This document shows positions 1 to 9,088 of a DNA stretch of 64,000 nucleotides, piece after piece (position 1 is the stretch's first letter; every line of letters starts with the position of its first letter). The translations under genes and the position numbers were made by a program. This DNA comes from SAR92 clade bacterium H455 (GTDB lineage Bacteria; Pseudomonadota; Gammaproteobacteria; Pseudomonadales; Porticoccaceae). Where the stretch lies: contig CP103416.1 of NCBI GenBank assembly GCA_024802545.1, positions 248,001 to 312,000 of the forward strand, read 5' to 3'. Below the pieces are notes generated by a model. The model saw nothing but the letters and a program-made list of their open reading frames with translations, did not search any database and was not told the DNA's origin.

Positions 1-1
1 T

Positions 2-286
2 GCGGAAGTTCTCGCGCTAGGTGAAAGTCTATACCGCGGCGGCAACTTGAAGACTGGTGTCCCTTCTTGTGCCGGTTGTCATTCGCCAGCGGGAACCGGC
101 AATGGCCCAGCGGGCTATCCTGGCCTTGGTGGTCAGCATGCCGACTATATCGCTAGCCAATTGCTTAAGTATCAAAGCGGCGAGCGCGCCAGCGGTGCCA
201 ACGCCAAGATTATGCAGGGCGTTGCTGAGCGTTTGAGCAATAAAGAAATTAAAGCAGTGGCCAACTACATTTCAGGGCTTAACTGA
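2..286 (+). CDS. Cytochrome c4-like protein, C-terminal part (partial, cut by window start)
   Basis: The reading frame is open from the left edge and encodes the last 94 residues of a class I c-type cytochrome. A haem-binding CAGCH motif lies about 23 residues in, followed by the usual Pro/Gly-rich loop and a Met (in AKIMQG) suited as the sixth iron ligand. The short ending ANYISGL is typical of c4/c553 domains. Cytochrome c4 carries two such domains; only the second is visible, so the dihaem assignment is inferred. It should act in the periplasm as an electron carrier to terminal oxidases. A c4 gene next to dsbA is a common order in Pseudomonas relatives. Confidence 0.8.
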   Translation, partial: AEVLALGESLYRGGNLKTGVPSCAGCHSPAGTGNGPAGYPGLGGQHADYIASQLLKYQSGERASGANAKIMQGVAERLSNKEIKAVANYISGLN

Positions 287-382
287 TATTAAACTAAGAC
301 TGTGCTCTGTAAAAACGGAGTGCAGCTTGTTTTAGCTTGGGTAAACAACGAGATATCTAAAACAGTTTTACAGGAGTTTTTT

Positions 383-1024
383 ATGTTGCGACGTATTTCC
401 AGTTATGTTTTTTTACTGCTTTTACTGCCTGTTTCATTGGGCTGTGCAGCTGAAGATAGCGCATTTAAAGCCGGCGTTGACTATGAAGTGTTACCCCAAG
501 CTGTTAGAACAGCGAATCCGTCCAAAATTGAAGTCAATGAAGTATTCGCCTACAGCTGCGGTCACTGCTTTAACTTTGAAGCGGTGCTCGAGCCCTGGGT
601 TGAGACATTGGCAGCTGATGTTGATATGCAGCGCACCCCAGCAGTTTGGCAGCCCAGCATGGAGCTCTATGCTCGCGCCTATTACAGCGCCAGTATGTTG
701 AAGGTTTTGGATCAGGTGCATATGCCTATTTTTGAAGCCATTCATGTTAAACGCGAAGCGATTCGCTCAGAGCAAGATCTGACTAAGTTTTTTGTCGCCG
801 CCGGCGTTAGTGCGGAGAAATTCACTCAGGTCTATAATTCCTTTGGCATGAGTAGCATGGTCAATCAGGCCAAGGCACGTATGCGTGGTTACCGCACTCA
901 GGGAACCCCAGAGATGGTGGTTAACGGCAAATACCGAGTCAGTTCGAGAATGTCTGGTGGTTTTGAAGGCATGATCAAGGTTGCCGACTATCTGATTGCC
1001 AAAGAGCGAGCTGCCGCGCAGTAA
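383..1024 (+). CDS. dsbA: Thiol:disulfide interchange protein DsbA
   Basis: Periplasmic thioredoxin-fold oxidase of 213 residues that introduces disulfide bonds into exported proteins. The active site C59-G-H-C62 follows a beta strand (VFAYS), and the cis-proline loop is seen later as GTPEMVVNG. The N-terminus is a hydrophobic signal sequence; a Cys at position 21 sits near the cleavage site, but the lipobox is poor, so ordinary signal peptidase I cleavage is as likely as lipoprotein processing. The ATG at 383 is chosen because a caggag ribosome site lies just upstream; the frame is open to an earlier GTG at 302 with no such support. It follows the cytochrome c4 gene. Confidence 0.93.
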   Translation: MLRRISSYVFLLLLLPVSLGCAAEDSAFKAGVDYEVLPQAVRTANPSKIEVNEVFAYSCGHCFNFEAVLEPWVETLAADVDMQRTPAVWQPSMELYARAYYSASMLKVLDQVHMPIFEAIHVKREAIRSEQDLTKFFVAAGVSAEKFTQVYNSFGMSSMVNQAKARMRGYRTQGTPEMVVNGKYRVSSRMSGGFEGMIKVADYLIAKERAAAQ

Positions 1025-1215
1025 TTGCGCCCGCAGCTCTCTTAGGTTCTTCAGGCCTTTAGGCCCTTTAGCAGGTTTTATCCTGGCCGGTAATAGGTCA
1101 GGCCAATAGTCATAATGAGCAAAAGCACTTTATAGGCCGGTCTAGCCCGATTACACTCTGCGTCAAATTTGCCATCTCTGATAAATCTTATTAACCAAAG
1201 AAGTCACTGCATTCC

Positions 1216-2331
1216 ATGAAGCCAATTAACAAGCCCGCCAATCCAAATTTCTCCTCTGGCCCCTGCTCTAAGCGTCCAGGTTATGACCTCAATAATCTTG
1301 ATATAGACACCTTGGGCCGCTCACATCGCTCCAGTGTCGGCAAGCTTGCGCTGGGTCGTGCCTGCACTGACACAGCAGAAATTCTCGGTTTGCCTGAAGG
1401 TTACCGAGTAGGTGTGGTTCCCGCTTCAGATACCGGCGCCTTTGAAATGATCATGTGGTCGGTGCTCGGTGCGCGTCCCGTAGACGTCTTCGCCTGGGAA
1501 TCCTTCGGCAGCGGCTGGCTTACAGACGCTACCAAGCAGCTTAAATTAGATAACCTCCAGAGCTACACTGCGGACTATGGTCAGCTTCCGGATATGACTC
1601 AGGCCAATCCAGATCACGACACAGTGTTTACTTGGAATGGCACCACGGCCGGCGTCAAACTGCCAAATGCCGACTGGATCAGTGATGATCGCGCTGGTCT
1701 AACGATTTGTGACGCGACCTCCGCAGTCTTTGCTATGGAGATGCCGTGGGAAAAACTCGATGTAGTGACCTACAGCTGGCAGAAAGTTCTCGGCGGCGAA
1801 GGCGGCCACGGTATGTTGATTCTCAGCCCCCGTGCGGTTGAGCGTCTGGAAAGTTACACCCCAGCTTGGCCTCTGCCAAAGATTTTCCGCCTCACTAAAG
1901 GTGGCAAGTTAATTGAAGGTATTTTTCGCGGCGAAACCATTAATACACCGTCAATGCTCTGCGTTGCCGACTACTTAGACGCTCTAGATTGGGTGCGCTC
2001 AATTGGAGGACTGCCAGCAGCGATTGCTAAGTCCAACGCCAACCTCGATGTGATCAAAGGTTTTGTCGAGAGCCGTCCTTGGGCCCATTTCCTGGCTCAG
2101 GAAGCGGATCAAATTTCAAATACCAGTGTCTGCTTAACCCTTGATCTCGACGCAGATCAGGTTAAACAGATTGTTAAGTTGTTAGCCTCTGAGGCTGTTG
2201 CCTACGATATAGGTGCCTACCGCGATGCCCCGGCTGGGCTGCGTATCTGGTGTGGCGCCACCGTTGAGGTCGCCGACCTCGAGGCATTGCTGCCTTGGCT
2301 GGATTGGGCTTATAACGAAGTTAGCGCGTAA
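1216..2331 (+). CDS. serC: Phosphoserine aminotransferase
   Basis: PLP-dependent class V aminotransferase (371 residues) that converts 3-phosphohydroxypyruvate plus glutamate to phosphoserine, the second step of serine synthesis. The PLP lysine is K190 in [11 protein letters not shown]. The N-terminal [11 protein letters not shown] and the RSHRSS segment match the alphaproteobacterial/archaeal SerC subfamily rather than the E. coli form. It is followed 74 bp downstream by serA, so the two early serine genes probably form one unit. Confidence 0.93.
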   Translation: MKPINKPANPNFSSGPCSKRPGYDLNNLDIDTLGRSHRSSVGKLALGRACTDTAEILGLPEGYRVGVVPASDTGAFEMIMWSVLGARPVDVFAWESFGSGWLTDATKQLKLDNLQSYTADYGQLPDMTQANPDHDTVFTWNGTTAGVKLPNADWISDDRAGLTICDATSAVFAMEMPWEKLDVVTYSWQKVLGGEGGHGMLILSPRAVERLESYTPAWPLPKIFRLTKGGKLIEGIFRGETINTPSMLCVADYLDALDWVRSIGGLPAAIAKSNANLDVIKGFVESRPWAHFLAQEADQISNTSVCLTLDLDADQVKQIVKLLASEAVAYDIGAYRDAPAGLRIWCGATVEVADLEALLPWLDWAYNEVSA

Positions 2332-2405
2332 ATAAAAGGCGCGTAAACCCTCCGTTTGCTAACAGTACCATCGACTAAAAGACTAAAAACCGAGACCACA
2401 AAATC

Positions 2406-3575
2406 ATGTATAAAATTCGTACCTACAATGCCATTTCATCCAAAGGCCTGAGCCGCTTTCCTACAGACAGCTACCAAGTGTCTAGTGAAGCCACTGATGC
2501 AGACGGTATTTTGTTGCGCAGTCAGAAACTTCACACTGAAGTGCTGCCGGATTCTGTAGTGGCTATTGCCCGCGCCGGCGCTGGTACGAATAATATTCCG
2601 GTTGCTGATTACACTGAAAAGGGCGTTGTCGTATTCAATACCCCGGGGGCTAATGCCAATGCGGTAAAAGAGTTGATTGTCGCGGCACTGCTGTTGGGGT
2701 CGCGGGATATTTACGGTGGTATGAATTATGTCCAGGGCCTCACTGAGATTACCGATTCAGGCGAGATGGGCAAGTTACTTGAGAAAGAGAAGAAGAACTT
2801 TGCCGGTAGCGAAATTCAGGGTAAAACACTGGGCGTAGTCGGTCTTGGGGCCATCGGTTCTATGATTGGCAATCTGGCCCTAGAGTTGGGCATGAATGTA
2901 GTTGGCTACGATCCGGCAATTTCGGTTGAAGCTGCCTGGCAGCTGTCGAGCAGTGTTGAGCGCATGGAAAATCTCGAGGCGCTACTGGCCTGTTCAGACT
3001 TTATTACTCTGCATGTTCCAGCTATTGCTGCGACTAAGCACCTAATTAACAGCAAGACTCTGTCAGGTATGAAACCCACTGCCAAGATTCTTAACTTCGC
3101 CCGGGAAGAAATTGTCAGCAGCGCCGACATGGTTGCGGCGTTGGACGCTGGTGTGATCGCCGGCTATATTACTGACTTCCCAGCTCCTGAACTGCTCGGC
3201 CGTGACGATGTGTTGTTGATGCCGCATATAGGTGCCAGCACTGAAGAAGCAGAAGAGAACTGTGCGGTGATGGCTGCCAACCAGCTGATGGATTTCCTTG
3301 AGAACGGTAACATCCTCAACTCGGTTAATTATCCCAAGATTAGAATGTCACGCAATGGTGGAACGCGCATTACCTTCACTAATAAAAACGTGCCTAAGGT
3401 TCTCGGCAGCGTATTGTCCGTCTTAGCTGACGGCGAGATCAACGTTGTGGATATGGTAAATAAGAGCCGCGATGAGATTGCCTACAATATTATCGATATA
3501 GAGGGTGATCTCAATGACAGCCTTAAGGCCCAGATCGAAGCGGTCGAAGGTGTTGTTCACGTTCGTATTATCTAA
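2406..3575 (+). CDS. serA: D-3-phosphoglycerate dehydrogenase, short ACT-containing form
   Basis: NAD-dependent D-isomer 2-hydroxyacid dehydrogenase (389 residues) that oxidises 3-phosphoglycerate in the first step of serine synthesis. The Rossmann motif GVVGLGAIGSMIG starts near residue 144; a catalytic Arg lies in NFAREEIV and the catalytic His in MPHIGAST. The C-terminal ~75 residues form an ACT domain, usually the serine-feedback site. It is shorter than E. coli SerA (about 410). In Pseudomonas this enzyme is driven by regeneration through D-2-hydroxyglutarate dehydrogenase, whose gene is at 42323. Confidence 0.93.
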   Translation: MYKIRTYNAISSKGLSRFPTDSYQVSSEATDADGILLRSQKLHTEVLPDSVVAIARAGAGTNNIPVADYTEKGVVVFNTPGANANAVKELIVAALLLGSRDIYGGMNYVQGLTEITDSGEMGKLLEKEKKNFAGSEIQGKTLGVVGLGAIGSMIGNLALELGMNVVGYDPAISVEAAWQLSSSVERMENLEALLACSDFITLHVPAIAATKHLINSKTLSGMKPTAKILNFAREEIVSSADMVAALDAGVIAGYITDFPAPELLGRDDVLLMPHIGASTEEAEENCAVMAANQLMDFLENGNILNSVNYPKIRMSRNGGTRITFTNKNVPKVLGSVLSVLADGEINVVDMVNKSRDEIAYNIIDIEGDLNDSLKAQIEAVEGVVHVRII

Positions 3576-3599
3576 ATACATTCTCTGCCGGGGTGGCGT

Positions 3600-4592
3600 T
3601 CAAGTCATCTCGGTGGAAAATAGCTTCCCCCGCACGGTGTTGCGATACTCCTTCGGGCTATTGCCAGACCAGTGCTTAAAGCGCGACGAAAACCAACTGG
3701 CATCGTTGTAGCCGCTATAGCCCGCAATCCCCAAAATCGTCAAATCTGTATTCTTTAACAGATCACAGGCAAAGGTCATACGCACATCCGTCAGATAATC
3801 CCCTGGGGTCATTGCCACAGCTGCGACAAAACGCCGATTAAACGTTCTTGTGCTCATACCAAATTGCGCCGCTAATTCAGGTACCGTCAACTGCTTGCTG
3901 AGATTATCCTGAATCCACATCTGTGCCTGGACTATAGCTTCGTCGCTGTGCGTCTTATGCTGGTCCCCCAAGTTTAGCGGCTCAGTTAAATTTCGAATCT
4001 CATGGAAAAAATTACGTTGCGCCTGACGCGCAATCACGTGACCAAAAATCCGCTCTACCTGATGCATGATTAGTTCAGCCATAGCATTGATGCTTGCGGC
4101 GCAAAAAATATTGCCGGCCTGAGTGGTGAAATGTTGGCGCGCCAGCTTCACCTTCGGGTAGCTGCGCTGCAGCTGGTCAAAGTAGTGCCAGTGAGTGGTC
4201 GCCGGTTTATCGTCGAGTAGCCCCGCCTCAGCCAAAAAACAGACACCTGTACCTACAGCAGTAAAGCTGCTATTGCGCTGATGCTGCTCCTGCAGCCAGG
4301 GGATACAAGCCAGATTCTTCATTACCGCTGGGCGTGGATTGCGCCACAGAGCTGGGATATGAATAAGATCACTGGTAAAGCTGTCGTCTATAGAGTGGGT
4401 TGGTGTTAGCCGAAAACCGGCAGAAGTCATTACTGGCTTGCCATCGATACTGACCCAGCGCAGATTCAGTTTCGTGTGAGGTGCTCTGCTGGCACGGGCC
4501 ATGGCTTCGGCAAATTGGAAAATTTCTGCCGCCAAGGTGGTGCTGGAGACAAGCATATTGTCACAGAGTACAAGCGTTAGATTAAAGGTCAT
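3600..4592 (-). CDS. GlxA-like transcriptional regulator (DJ-1/PfpI domain + AraC HTH)
   Basis: Two-domain regulator of 330 residues. The N-terminal half has the class I glutamine amidotransferase/DJ-1 fold typical of GlxA regulators (segment AEAGLLDDKPATTHW). The C-terminal ~100 residues are an AraC-type double HTH with TVPELAAQFGMSTRTFNRRF and the second-helix signature GYNDASWFSSRFKHW. At the nucleophile-elbow position, where relatives often have Cys (CTG), the sequence is GTG, so it is more likely a sensor than an enzyme. ATG 4592 is preferred over a TTG at 4622. It is divergent from fabY and convergent with serA. The ligand is unknown. Confidence 0.85.
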   Translation of the reverse strand: MTFNLTLVLCDNMLVSSTTLAAEIFQFAEAMARASRAPHTKLNLRWVSIDGKPVMTSAGFRLTPTHSIDDSFTSDLIHIPALWRNPRPAVMKNLACIPWLQEQHQRNSSFTAVGTGVCFLAEAGLLDDKPATTHWHYFDQLQRSYPKVKLARQHFTTQAGNIFCAASINAMAELIMHQVERIFGHVIARQAQRNFFHEIRNLTEPLNLGDQHKTHSDEAIVQAQMWIQDNLSKQLTVPELAAQFGMSTRTFNRRFVAAVAMTPGDYLTDVRMTFACDLLKNTDLTILGIAGYSGYNDASWFSSRFKHWSGNSPKEYRNTVRGKLFSTEMT

Positions 4593-4716
4593 AGTGGCGG
4601 CAATATACCATAAAATGGCCAATTTACTGAATATTTTGGCTGATTAGCAAAAGCATAAGTTGCCAGCTCTGCCTACACTTAATCTCTCTTAATTGCTGTA
4701 TTTCAAGGACGTTTCA

Positions 4717-6666
4717 ATGCCTAACTCTCTTCCAGTTATTGTCGGATTCGGCGGCTACAGCGCTGCTGGACGCAGTTCCTCTCACCAGGCTTTTCGCCGT
4801 ATGATTCTCGAGACGCTGCCAGCTGAAGAGCAGGTAAATACGGTCGTTAGCCTCGCTTGTTTGATGGCCCAGGTCACCAAAGAGGGTGAAACCTATCGTG
4901 ACCAGCAGGGTGCTGAATTGAGCGCCGCAGAGGTGGACCAACAATTTCGTCAGCAAGTACTCGACGGCACATTGATCCGCAAAATTGAGCTATTTGATCC
5001 GGCCAATATTCCAGGCCATAAAAAGATTTCTTTCACCGATAGTCCTGACCAGGCTGTTCAATTCAACATGCTTAAACGTGACTTGCCGAAGGTACCGCCC
5101 CAGAGCTGGCAGGTCCGCGATCTTGAAGATGGCAATGTTGAGGTGACTGCAACCGGTTCGAGTCAGTATCTAATTGAGTCTCCCTATGAGCTTATCGCCA
5201 AGGCTGCTGGACAATTGCCCAGCGGCTTTAATCCATCTGACCACTACAACAGCCGCTTCCATCCGCGCAGCTTGCAGATGGCCCTGCTCGGCGCCAGCGA
5301 TGCCGTGCATTCTATAGGTATACCATGGGACAAGATTGCAGCGTCGGTAGCGCCAGACGAAGTGGGTGTTTACTCATCCAGTGCCTTGAGCCAGATGACC
5401 GAAGAGGGTTTCGGCGGTTTGCTACAGGCGCGTCTGCGCGGCGGCCGCACTACGGCTAAGCAGGTGCCTCTGGGTTTAAACTCCATGCCAGCTGACTTTG
5501 TTAATGCCTATGTTCTAGGTAGCGTGGGTCATACTGAAGCCATTACCGGTGCCTGTGCTAGCTTTCTATACGTGCTCCAGGCGGCAGTTCGAGATATTCG
5601 CAGCGGTCGCCGTCGCGTAGCCATTTTGGGCAACGCCGAAGCTGGCGTAACCCCAGAGATCTCTGAGGGCTTCGCCAACATGAGCGCCCTGGGCAGTGAT
5701 GAAAATCTGTGTAAGTTAGACGGCACGGATACACCTGATTGGCGTCGTGCCAGCCGTCCTTTTGGCCACAACTGCGGCTTTACCCTGTCGGAAGCGACCC
5801 AGTATATTGTGCTTATGGATGACGCCTTGGCTATAGAGCTGGGTGCCGATATCCACGGCGCCGTACCAGAGGTGTTTATCAATGCCGATGGCGTCAAGAA
5901 GTCGATCTCAGCACCGGGAGTTGGCAACTATATCTCCTTTTCTAAAGCGGTTGCGGCGGCAATTAGTATTGTCGGAGAAGACAGTGTTACAAAGCATAGC
6001 TTTGTCCATGCTCACGGATCCAGTACGCCAGCTAATCGCACCACGGAATCCCATCTGATCGAGCAAGTTGCTATCGCTTTTGATATTTATGATTGGCCGA
6101 TAACAGCGACCAAATCCTATGTCGGCCACTCCCTCTCTACAGCCAGTGGCGATCAGCTCGTCTCCGCTCTTGGAACCTTTAAGTATCAAACCATTCCCGG
6201 GATTAAAACCATTACTGAAGTGGCACCGGATGTGGCTCAGGAGCGTCTGCGCTTCCCGCTGCAAGATTTGGATGTCAGCGGCAATAAAATGGACGTAGCG
6301 TTTATTAATTCAAAAGGCTTTGGTGGTAACAATGCCACTGCCCTGGTGCTGTCGCCGACTAAAGTAGAAGAGATGCTGGCCGTGCGTTATGCGGATCAAT
6401 TTAATCAGTATCTTGACCTGCGCAAGGTGACACGCGCCGCCGCAGCTGAGTATGCAGTGCAGGCTGACGCAGCCCAGCTGGATGTGATTTACCGTTTCGG
6501 CGAGCCGTTGATCGAAGAGGCCGGGGTAACCATTAGTACTGAGGGCGTGCATATTCCTGGATTTGCTCGGGATGTGACCTTTAGTCGTGAGAACCCTTGG
6601 CAAGATATGCAACAAAGCGCCGCAGCCGTTCAAGCACAGCTCGATCCACTCTGCGTGCCTGATTAA
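4717..6666 (+). CDS. fabY: Beta-ketoacyl-ACP synthase FabY (fatty acid synthesis initiation)
   Basis: Large thiolase-fold condensing enzyme of 649 residues. The active-site Cys is C280 (ITGACAS), with His residues H433 (HAHGSST) and H471 (YVGHS) completing the KAS I/II-type triad. About 180 residues precede the core fold. Length and layout match Pseudomonas aeruginosa FabY (PA5174), which condenses acetyl-CoA with malonyl-ACP in place of FabH. ATG 4717 is chosen for the aagga site at 4704-4709; an in-frame TTG at 4693 lacks one. The last 86 bp overlap the convergent protease gene. Confidence 0.88.
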   Translation: MPNSLPVIVGFGGYSAAGRSSSHQAFRRMILETLPAEEQVNTVVSLACLMAQVTKEGETYRDQQGAELSAAEVDQQFRQQVLDGTLIRKIELFDPANIPGHKKISFTDSPDQAVQFNMLKRDLPKVPPQSWQVRDLEDGNVEVTATGSSQYLIESPYELIAKAAGQLPSGFNPSDHYNSRFHPRSLQMALLGASDAVHSIGIPWDKIAASVAPDEVGVYSSSALSQMTEEGFGGLLQARLRGGRTTAKQVPLGLNSMPADFVNAYVLGSVGHTEAITGACASFLYVLQAAVRDIRSGRRRVAILGNAEAGVTPEISEGFANMSALGSDENLCKLDGTDTPDWRRASRPFGHNCGFTLSEATQYIVLMDDALAIELGADIHGAVPEVFINADGVKKSISAPGVGNYISFSKAVAAAISIVGEDSVTKHSFVHAHGSSTPANRTTESHLIEQVAIAFDIYDWPITATKSYVGHSLSTASGDQLVSALGTFKYQTIPGIKTITEVAPDVAQERLRFPLQDLDVSGNKMDVAFINSKGFGGNNATALVLSPTKVEEMLAVRYADQFNQYLDLRKVTRAAAAEYAVQADAAQLDVIYRFGEPLIEEAGVTISTEGVHIPGFARDVTFSRENPWQDMQQSAAAVQAQLDPLCVPD

Positions 6667-7477
6667 TCCAGCGCTCAGGGTCGACCACGGAGCCGTCGCG
6701 TCTGGCGCTGTTACTTTCAGCTTTATCCATCCCGTCGATCAGCAGGGTTTTGATGAGCAGAGTTCCGCCATGTACGGCGATCAGCTTTGCTGGCTGATCA
6801 TTGTCACTGCGCAATATCAGCGGTCCACCGGAGGCGCCGCTTCTGGCATCACAGTCATGTAACAACAGTTTCTCACTGCTAAATTTAATTGACCTGTATT
6901 GCTTGCAGTCGGTTGATTCGGTGAGGTGATTTTGGCTGCTGTTGTAGCCCAACAACGATAGCTTCCCACTGCCTATGGATCGGGATTCGCTCAATAGCAG
7001 GGCGGGCTGGTGTAGAACCCGGTTTAGGGCCACAAAGACAATATCGTTTTCCGATTGAGCAATCTTATTGCTATTCCGTGGATTGAAGCTGTGCTCGGAA
7101 ATGGTTTTAAAGGAAATGGCGCTTAAGCGCTTATTTTTCGGGAGATAGCTGCAAGAAGCGTACCTTTTCCCAGATTTTACGTCGAATAGAATATGTACCG
7201 CGGTGACAATAATAGACTGACCAGTATCTGTGGCGGGGCTTTGGATATGAGTCGCAGTGCCTCTCAGTCCGCCATCACACATAATGGTGCCAACGGCAGC
7301 CATGGCATTGGACTCTACTTGGCTCTGTTGCTCTGGGCTCAGGATCAGACGCTGATCTTCTATACCGTTTTCAGGATTGCCATCACCAAATATCGCGGCT
7401 TGAGCAAGACTCGGTAGCAGCAGGCTAAGACCAAGCAGAGCGACGCAGCTAAACCGTTTCAGCCCATATCTCCCCAC
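6581..7477 (-). CDS. Secreted trypsin-like serine protease
   Basis: Predicted exported protease of 298 residues. A signal peptide (basic start, hydrophobic core, likely cut after AQA at residue 27) is followed by a chymotrypsin-fold domain. The triad can be read as H95 (TAVHIL), D145 (ENDIVFV) and S216 (GASGGPL). The Ser motif is canonical; the substrate cannot be judged. The start is a GTG inside the end of rsmE, so translation is probably coupled to it. The 3' end overlaps the last 86 bp of fabY on the other strand. Confidence 0.8.
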   Translation of the reverse strand: MGRYGLKRFSCVALLGLSLLLPSLAQAAIFGDGNPENGIEDQRLILSPEQQSQVESNAMAAVGTIMCDGGLRGTATHIQSPATDTGQSIIVTAVHILFDVKSGKRYASCSYLPKNKRLSAISFKTISEHSFNPRNSNKIAQSENDIVFVALNRVLHQPALLLSESRSIGSGKLSLLGYNSSQNHLTESTDCKQYRSIKFSSEKLLLHDCDARSGASGGPLILRSDNDQPAKLIAVHGGTLLIKTLLIDGMDKAESNSARRDGSVVDPERWINQARRVDRAVLERLRRFVAYLAKGSHD

Positions 7478-8196
7478 AGCGACTGCATAATACTAATCGC
7501 CGCCAGCGGTGCGGTTTCGGTGCGCATCACTCTGGGACCTAGAGTCAGAGCAGCAAACCCCCTATCCATGGCGCGTTCGATTTCACTGTCGCTAAGACCC
7601 CCCTCAGGGCCCACCAGTAAACAGATATTCTCTGGAGGTTGATGCTGTGCCAGAGTTTTATCACTGCGATGATGCAGTACCAGCTTTAGCTGTTGTGGAT
7701 CCTCATGGCTCTGGCTCAACCATTGATCCAAGGTTAGGGCGTTATTAATGGTTGGCACTCTATTGCGCTGACATTGCTCACAGGCACTAATCGACACCTG
7801 CTGCCAGTGGCGCAACTTCTTTTCCAGGCGTTCGCCGTTGAGCTTTACCTCGGTTCGCTCGCTAAACAGCGGAGTGATTTCCGTCACCCCGAGCTCGGTG
7901 GCTTTTTGCACAATCCAGTCCATGCGCTCACCTCGAGACACGGCAATCACCAGATGCAGCTTCAGTGGCGACTCGCGATCGATCTCGCGACATTCTCCAA
8001 CACTGACATCCACTTGAGACTTTGCTGTAGTGGTCAATGTGGCGGAAAACTCTCCACCAAGGCCATTAAACAGAGTGATTTCCTGACCCGGAGACATGCG
8101 AAGCGCCGAGAACAGATGCCGCGCGGCGCTCCCCGTAAGGGTCAGGTTAGTGCCGCTGCTGAGAGGCTGATCAGTGAATATTCGAGGAATGCGCAT
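7459..8196 (-). CDS. rsmE: 16S rRNA (uracil-1498-N3)-methyltransferase RsmE
   Basis: SPOUT-family methyltransferase of 245 residues that methylates U1498 of 16S rRNA using SAM. An N-terminal PUA-like domain precedes the knotted SPOUT domain, whose SAM-binding signatures LLVGPEGGLSDSE and LGPRVMRTETA are both intact near the C-terminus. It lies 9 bp downstream of metF and overlaps the next gene by 19 bp, so it seems to be carried in the SAM-cycle transcript that supplies its methyl donor. Confidence 0.93.
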   Translation of the reverse strand: MRIPRIFTDQPLSSGTNLTLTGSAARHLFSALRMSPGQEITLFNGLGGEFSATLTTTAKSQVDVSVGECREIDRESPLKLHLVIAVSRGERMDWIVQKATELGVTEITPLFSERTEVKLNGERLEKKLRHWQQVSISACEQCQRNRVPTINNALTLDQWLSQSHEDPQQLKLVLHHRSDKTLAQHQPPENICLLVGPEGGLSDSEIERAMDRGFAALTLGPRVMRTETAPLAAISIMQSLWGDMG

Positions 8197-8205
8197 GGTG
8201 ACTAA

Positions 8206-9054
8206 TTAGTGATTATCCGAAAAGCCGAGATTGCGACACAGCGTACCAGTAACCTGCCATTGGTTCATGGTGTAAATATGCAGGCCAGGAGCGCCACCGT
8301 CGAGGAGCTTTTGACTGAGCTCACTGACAATGTCGATGCCATAGCTAACCAGATCATCCATATTGTCGCTGCGCTCTTTCAATTGCCAGCGCAACCAGCG
8401 GGGAATATCCGCGCCACAGCTATCGGAGAAACGCATCAGATTGGCGTAATTGGTCAGGGGCATAATACCGGGAATAATCGGCTCGCCAATTCCCGCTTTG
8501 GCGCATTCGTCGACAAACTTAAAGTAAGCGTCGGCGGTATAAAAGTATTGGGTTATCGCGCGGTTAGCGCCGGCCTTAAACTTTTCACCGAGCCAGTAAA
8601 CATCTTTGCTGTAGCTCTCGGCTTCCGGATGAATCTCAGGGTAGGCAGCCACATTAATATCGAAGTGATCACCGGTGTGCTGCCGAATAAAAGCCACCAG
8701 CTGATTGGCATGAACCAACTGCCCAGCACCGCCCATGCCCGAGGGTAGGTCGCCGCGCAGGGCAACCAGATGTTTAACCCCAGAGGCCTTGTAGCTGTTG
8801 AGCAGCTCCAAGACTTCAGTTTCTGAGTTGCCACCAAAGGAGATATGCGGTGCAACCTCAAAACCATCCGCCTGAATCGCGGCAACCTGATCTGCAGTGG
8901 TGGCGCGAGTAGATCCGCCAGCGCCATAGGTCACGGAGAAAAACTCCGGATTAAACTTACCCAACTCCTGTCGGGTTGTCGCCAGCTTAATTTTCCCCTG
9001 CTCGGTTTTCGGCGGGAAAAATTCAAAGCTGAGATCTGCTCTATCTGTGCTCAT
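8206..9054 (-). CDS. metF: 5,10-methylenetetrahydrofolate reductase
   Basis: FAD-dependent TIM-barrel enzyme (282 residues) that makes 5-methyl-THF for methionine synthesis. Family marks are SFEFFPPKT at the N-terminus, the VTYGAGGSTR loop and HLVALRGD. ATG 9054 is preferred over the adjacent in-frame TTG because a gagga ribosome site lies eight bases upstream. It is the fourth gene of the regulator-metK-ahcY-metF run, completing the remethylation side of the cycle; no metE or metH is in the window. Confidence 0.94.
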   Translation of the reverse strand: MSTDRADLSFEFFPPKTEQGKIKLATTRQELGKFNPEFFSVTYGAGGSTRATTADQVAAIQADGFEVAPHISFGGNSETEVLELLNSYKASGVKHLVALRGDLPSGMGGAGQLVHANQLVAFIRQHTGDHFDINVAAYPEIHPEAESYSKDVYWLGEKFKAGANRAITQYFYTADAYFKFVDECAKAGIGEPIIPGIMPLTNYANLMRFSDSCGADIPRWLRWQLKERSDNMDDLVSYGIDIVSELSQKLLDGGAPGLHIYTMNQWQVTGTLCRNLGFSDNH

Positions 9055-9088
9055 CAAATGGGTCCTCTATGACTATCGATTTTGCCGA

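Noticed and set aside
1053-1110. Small inverted repeats after dsbA (ggcctttaggcc and tggcc/ggcca)
   Set aside because: Stems are only four to five pairs with no T-run, too weak to call a terminator.
8209-8748. 179-codon plus-strand frame opposite metF
   Set aside because: metF is certain on the other strand; the frame shows no domain or ribosome site.
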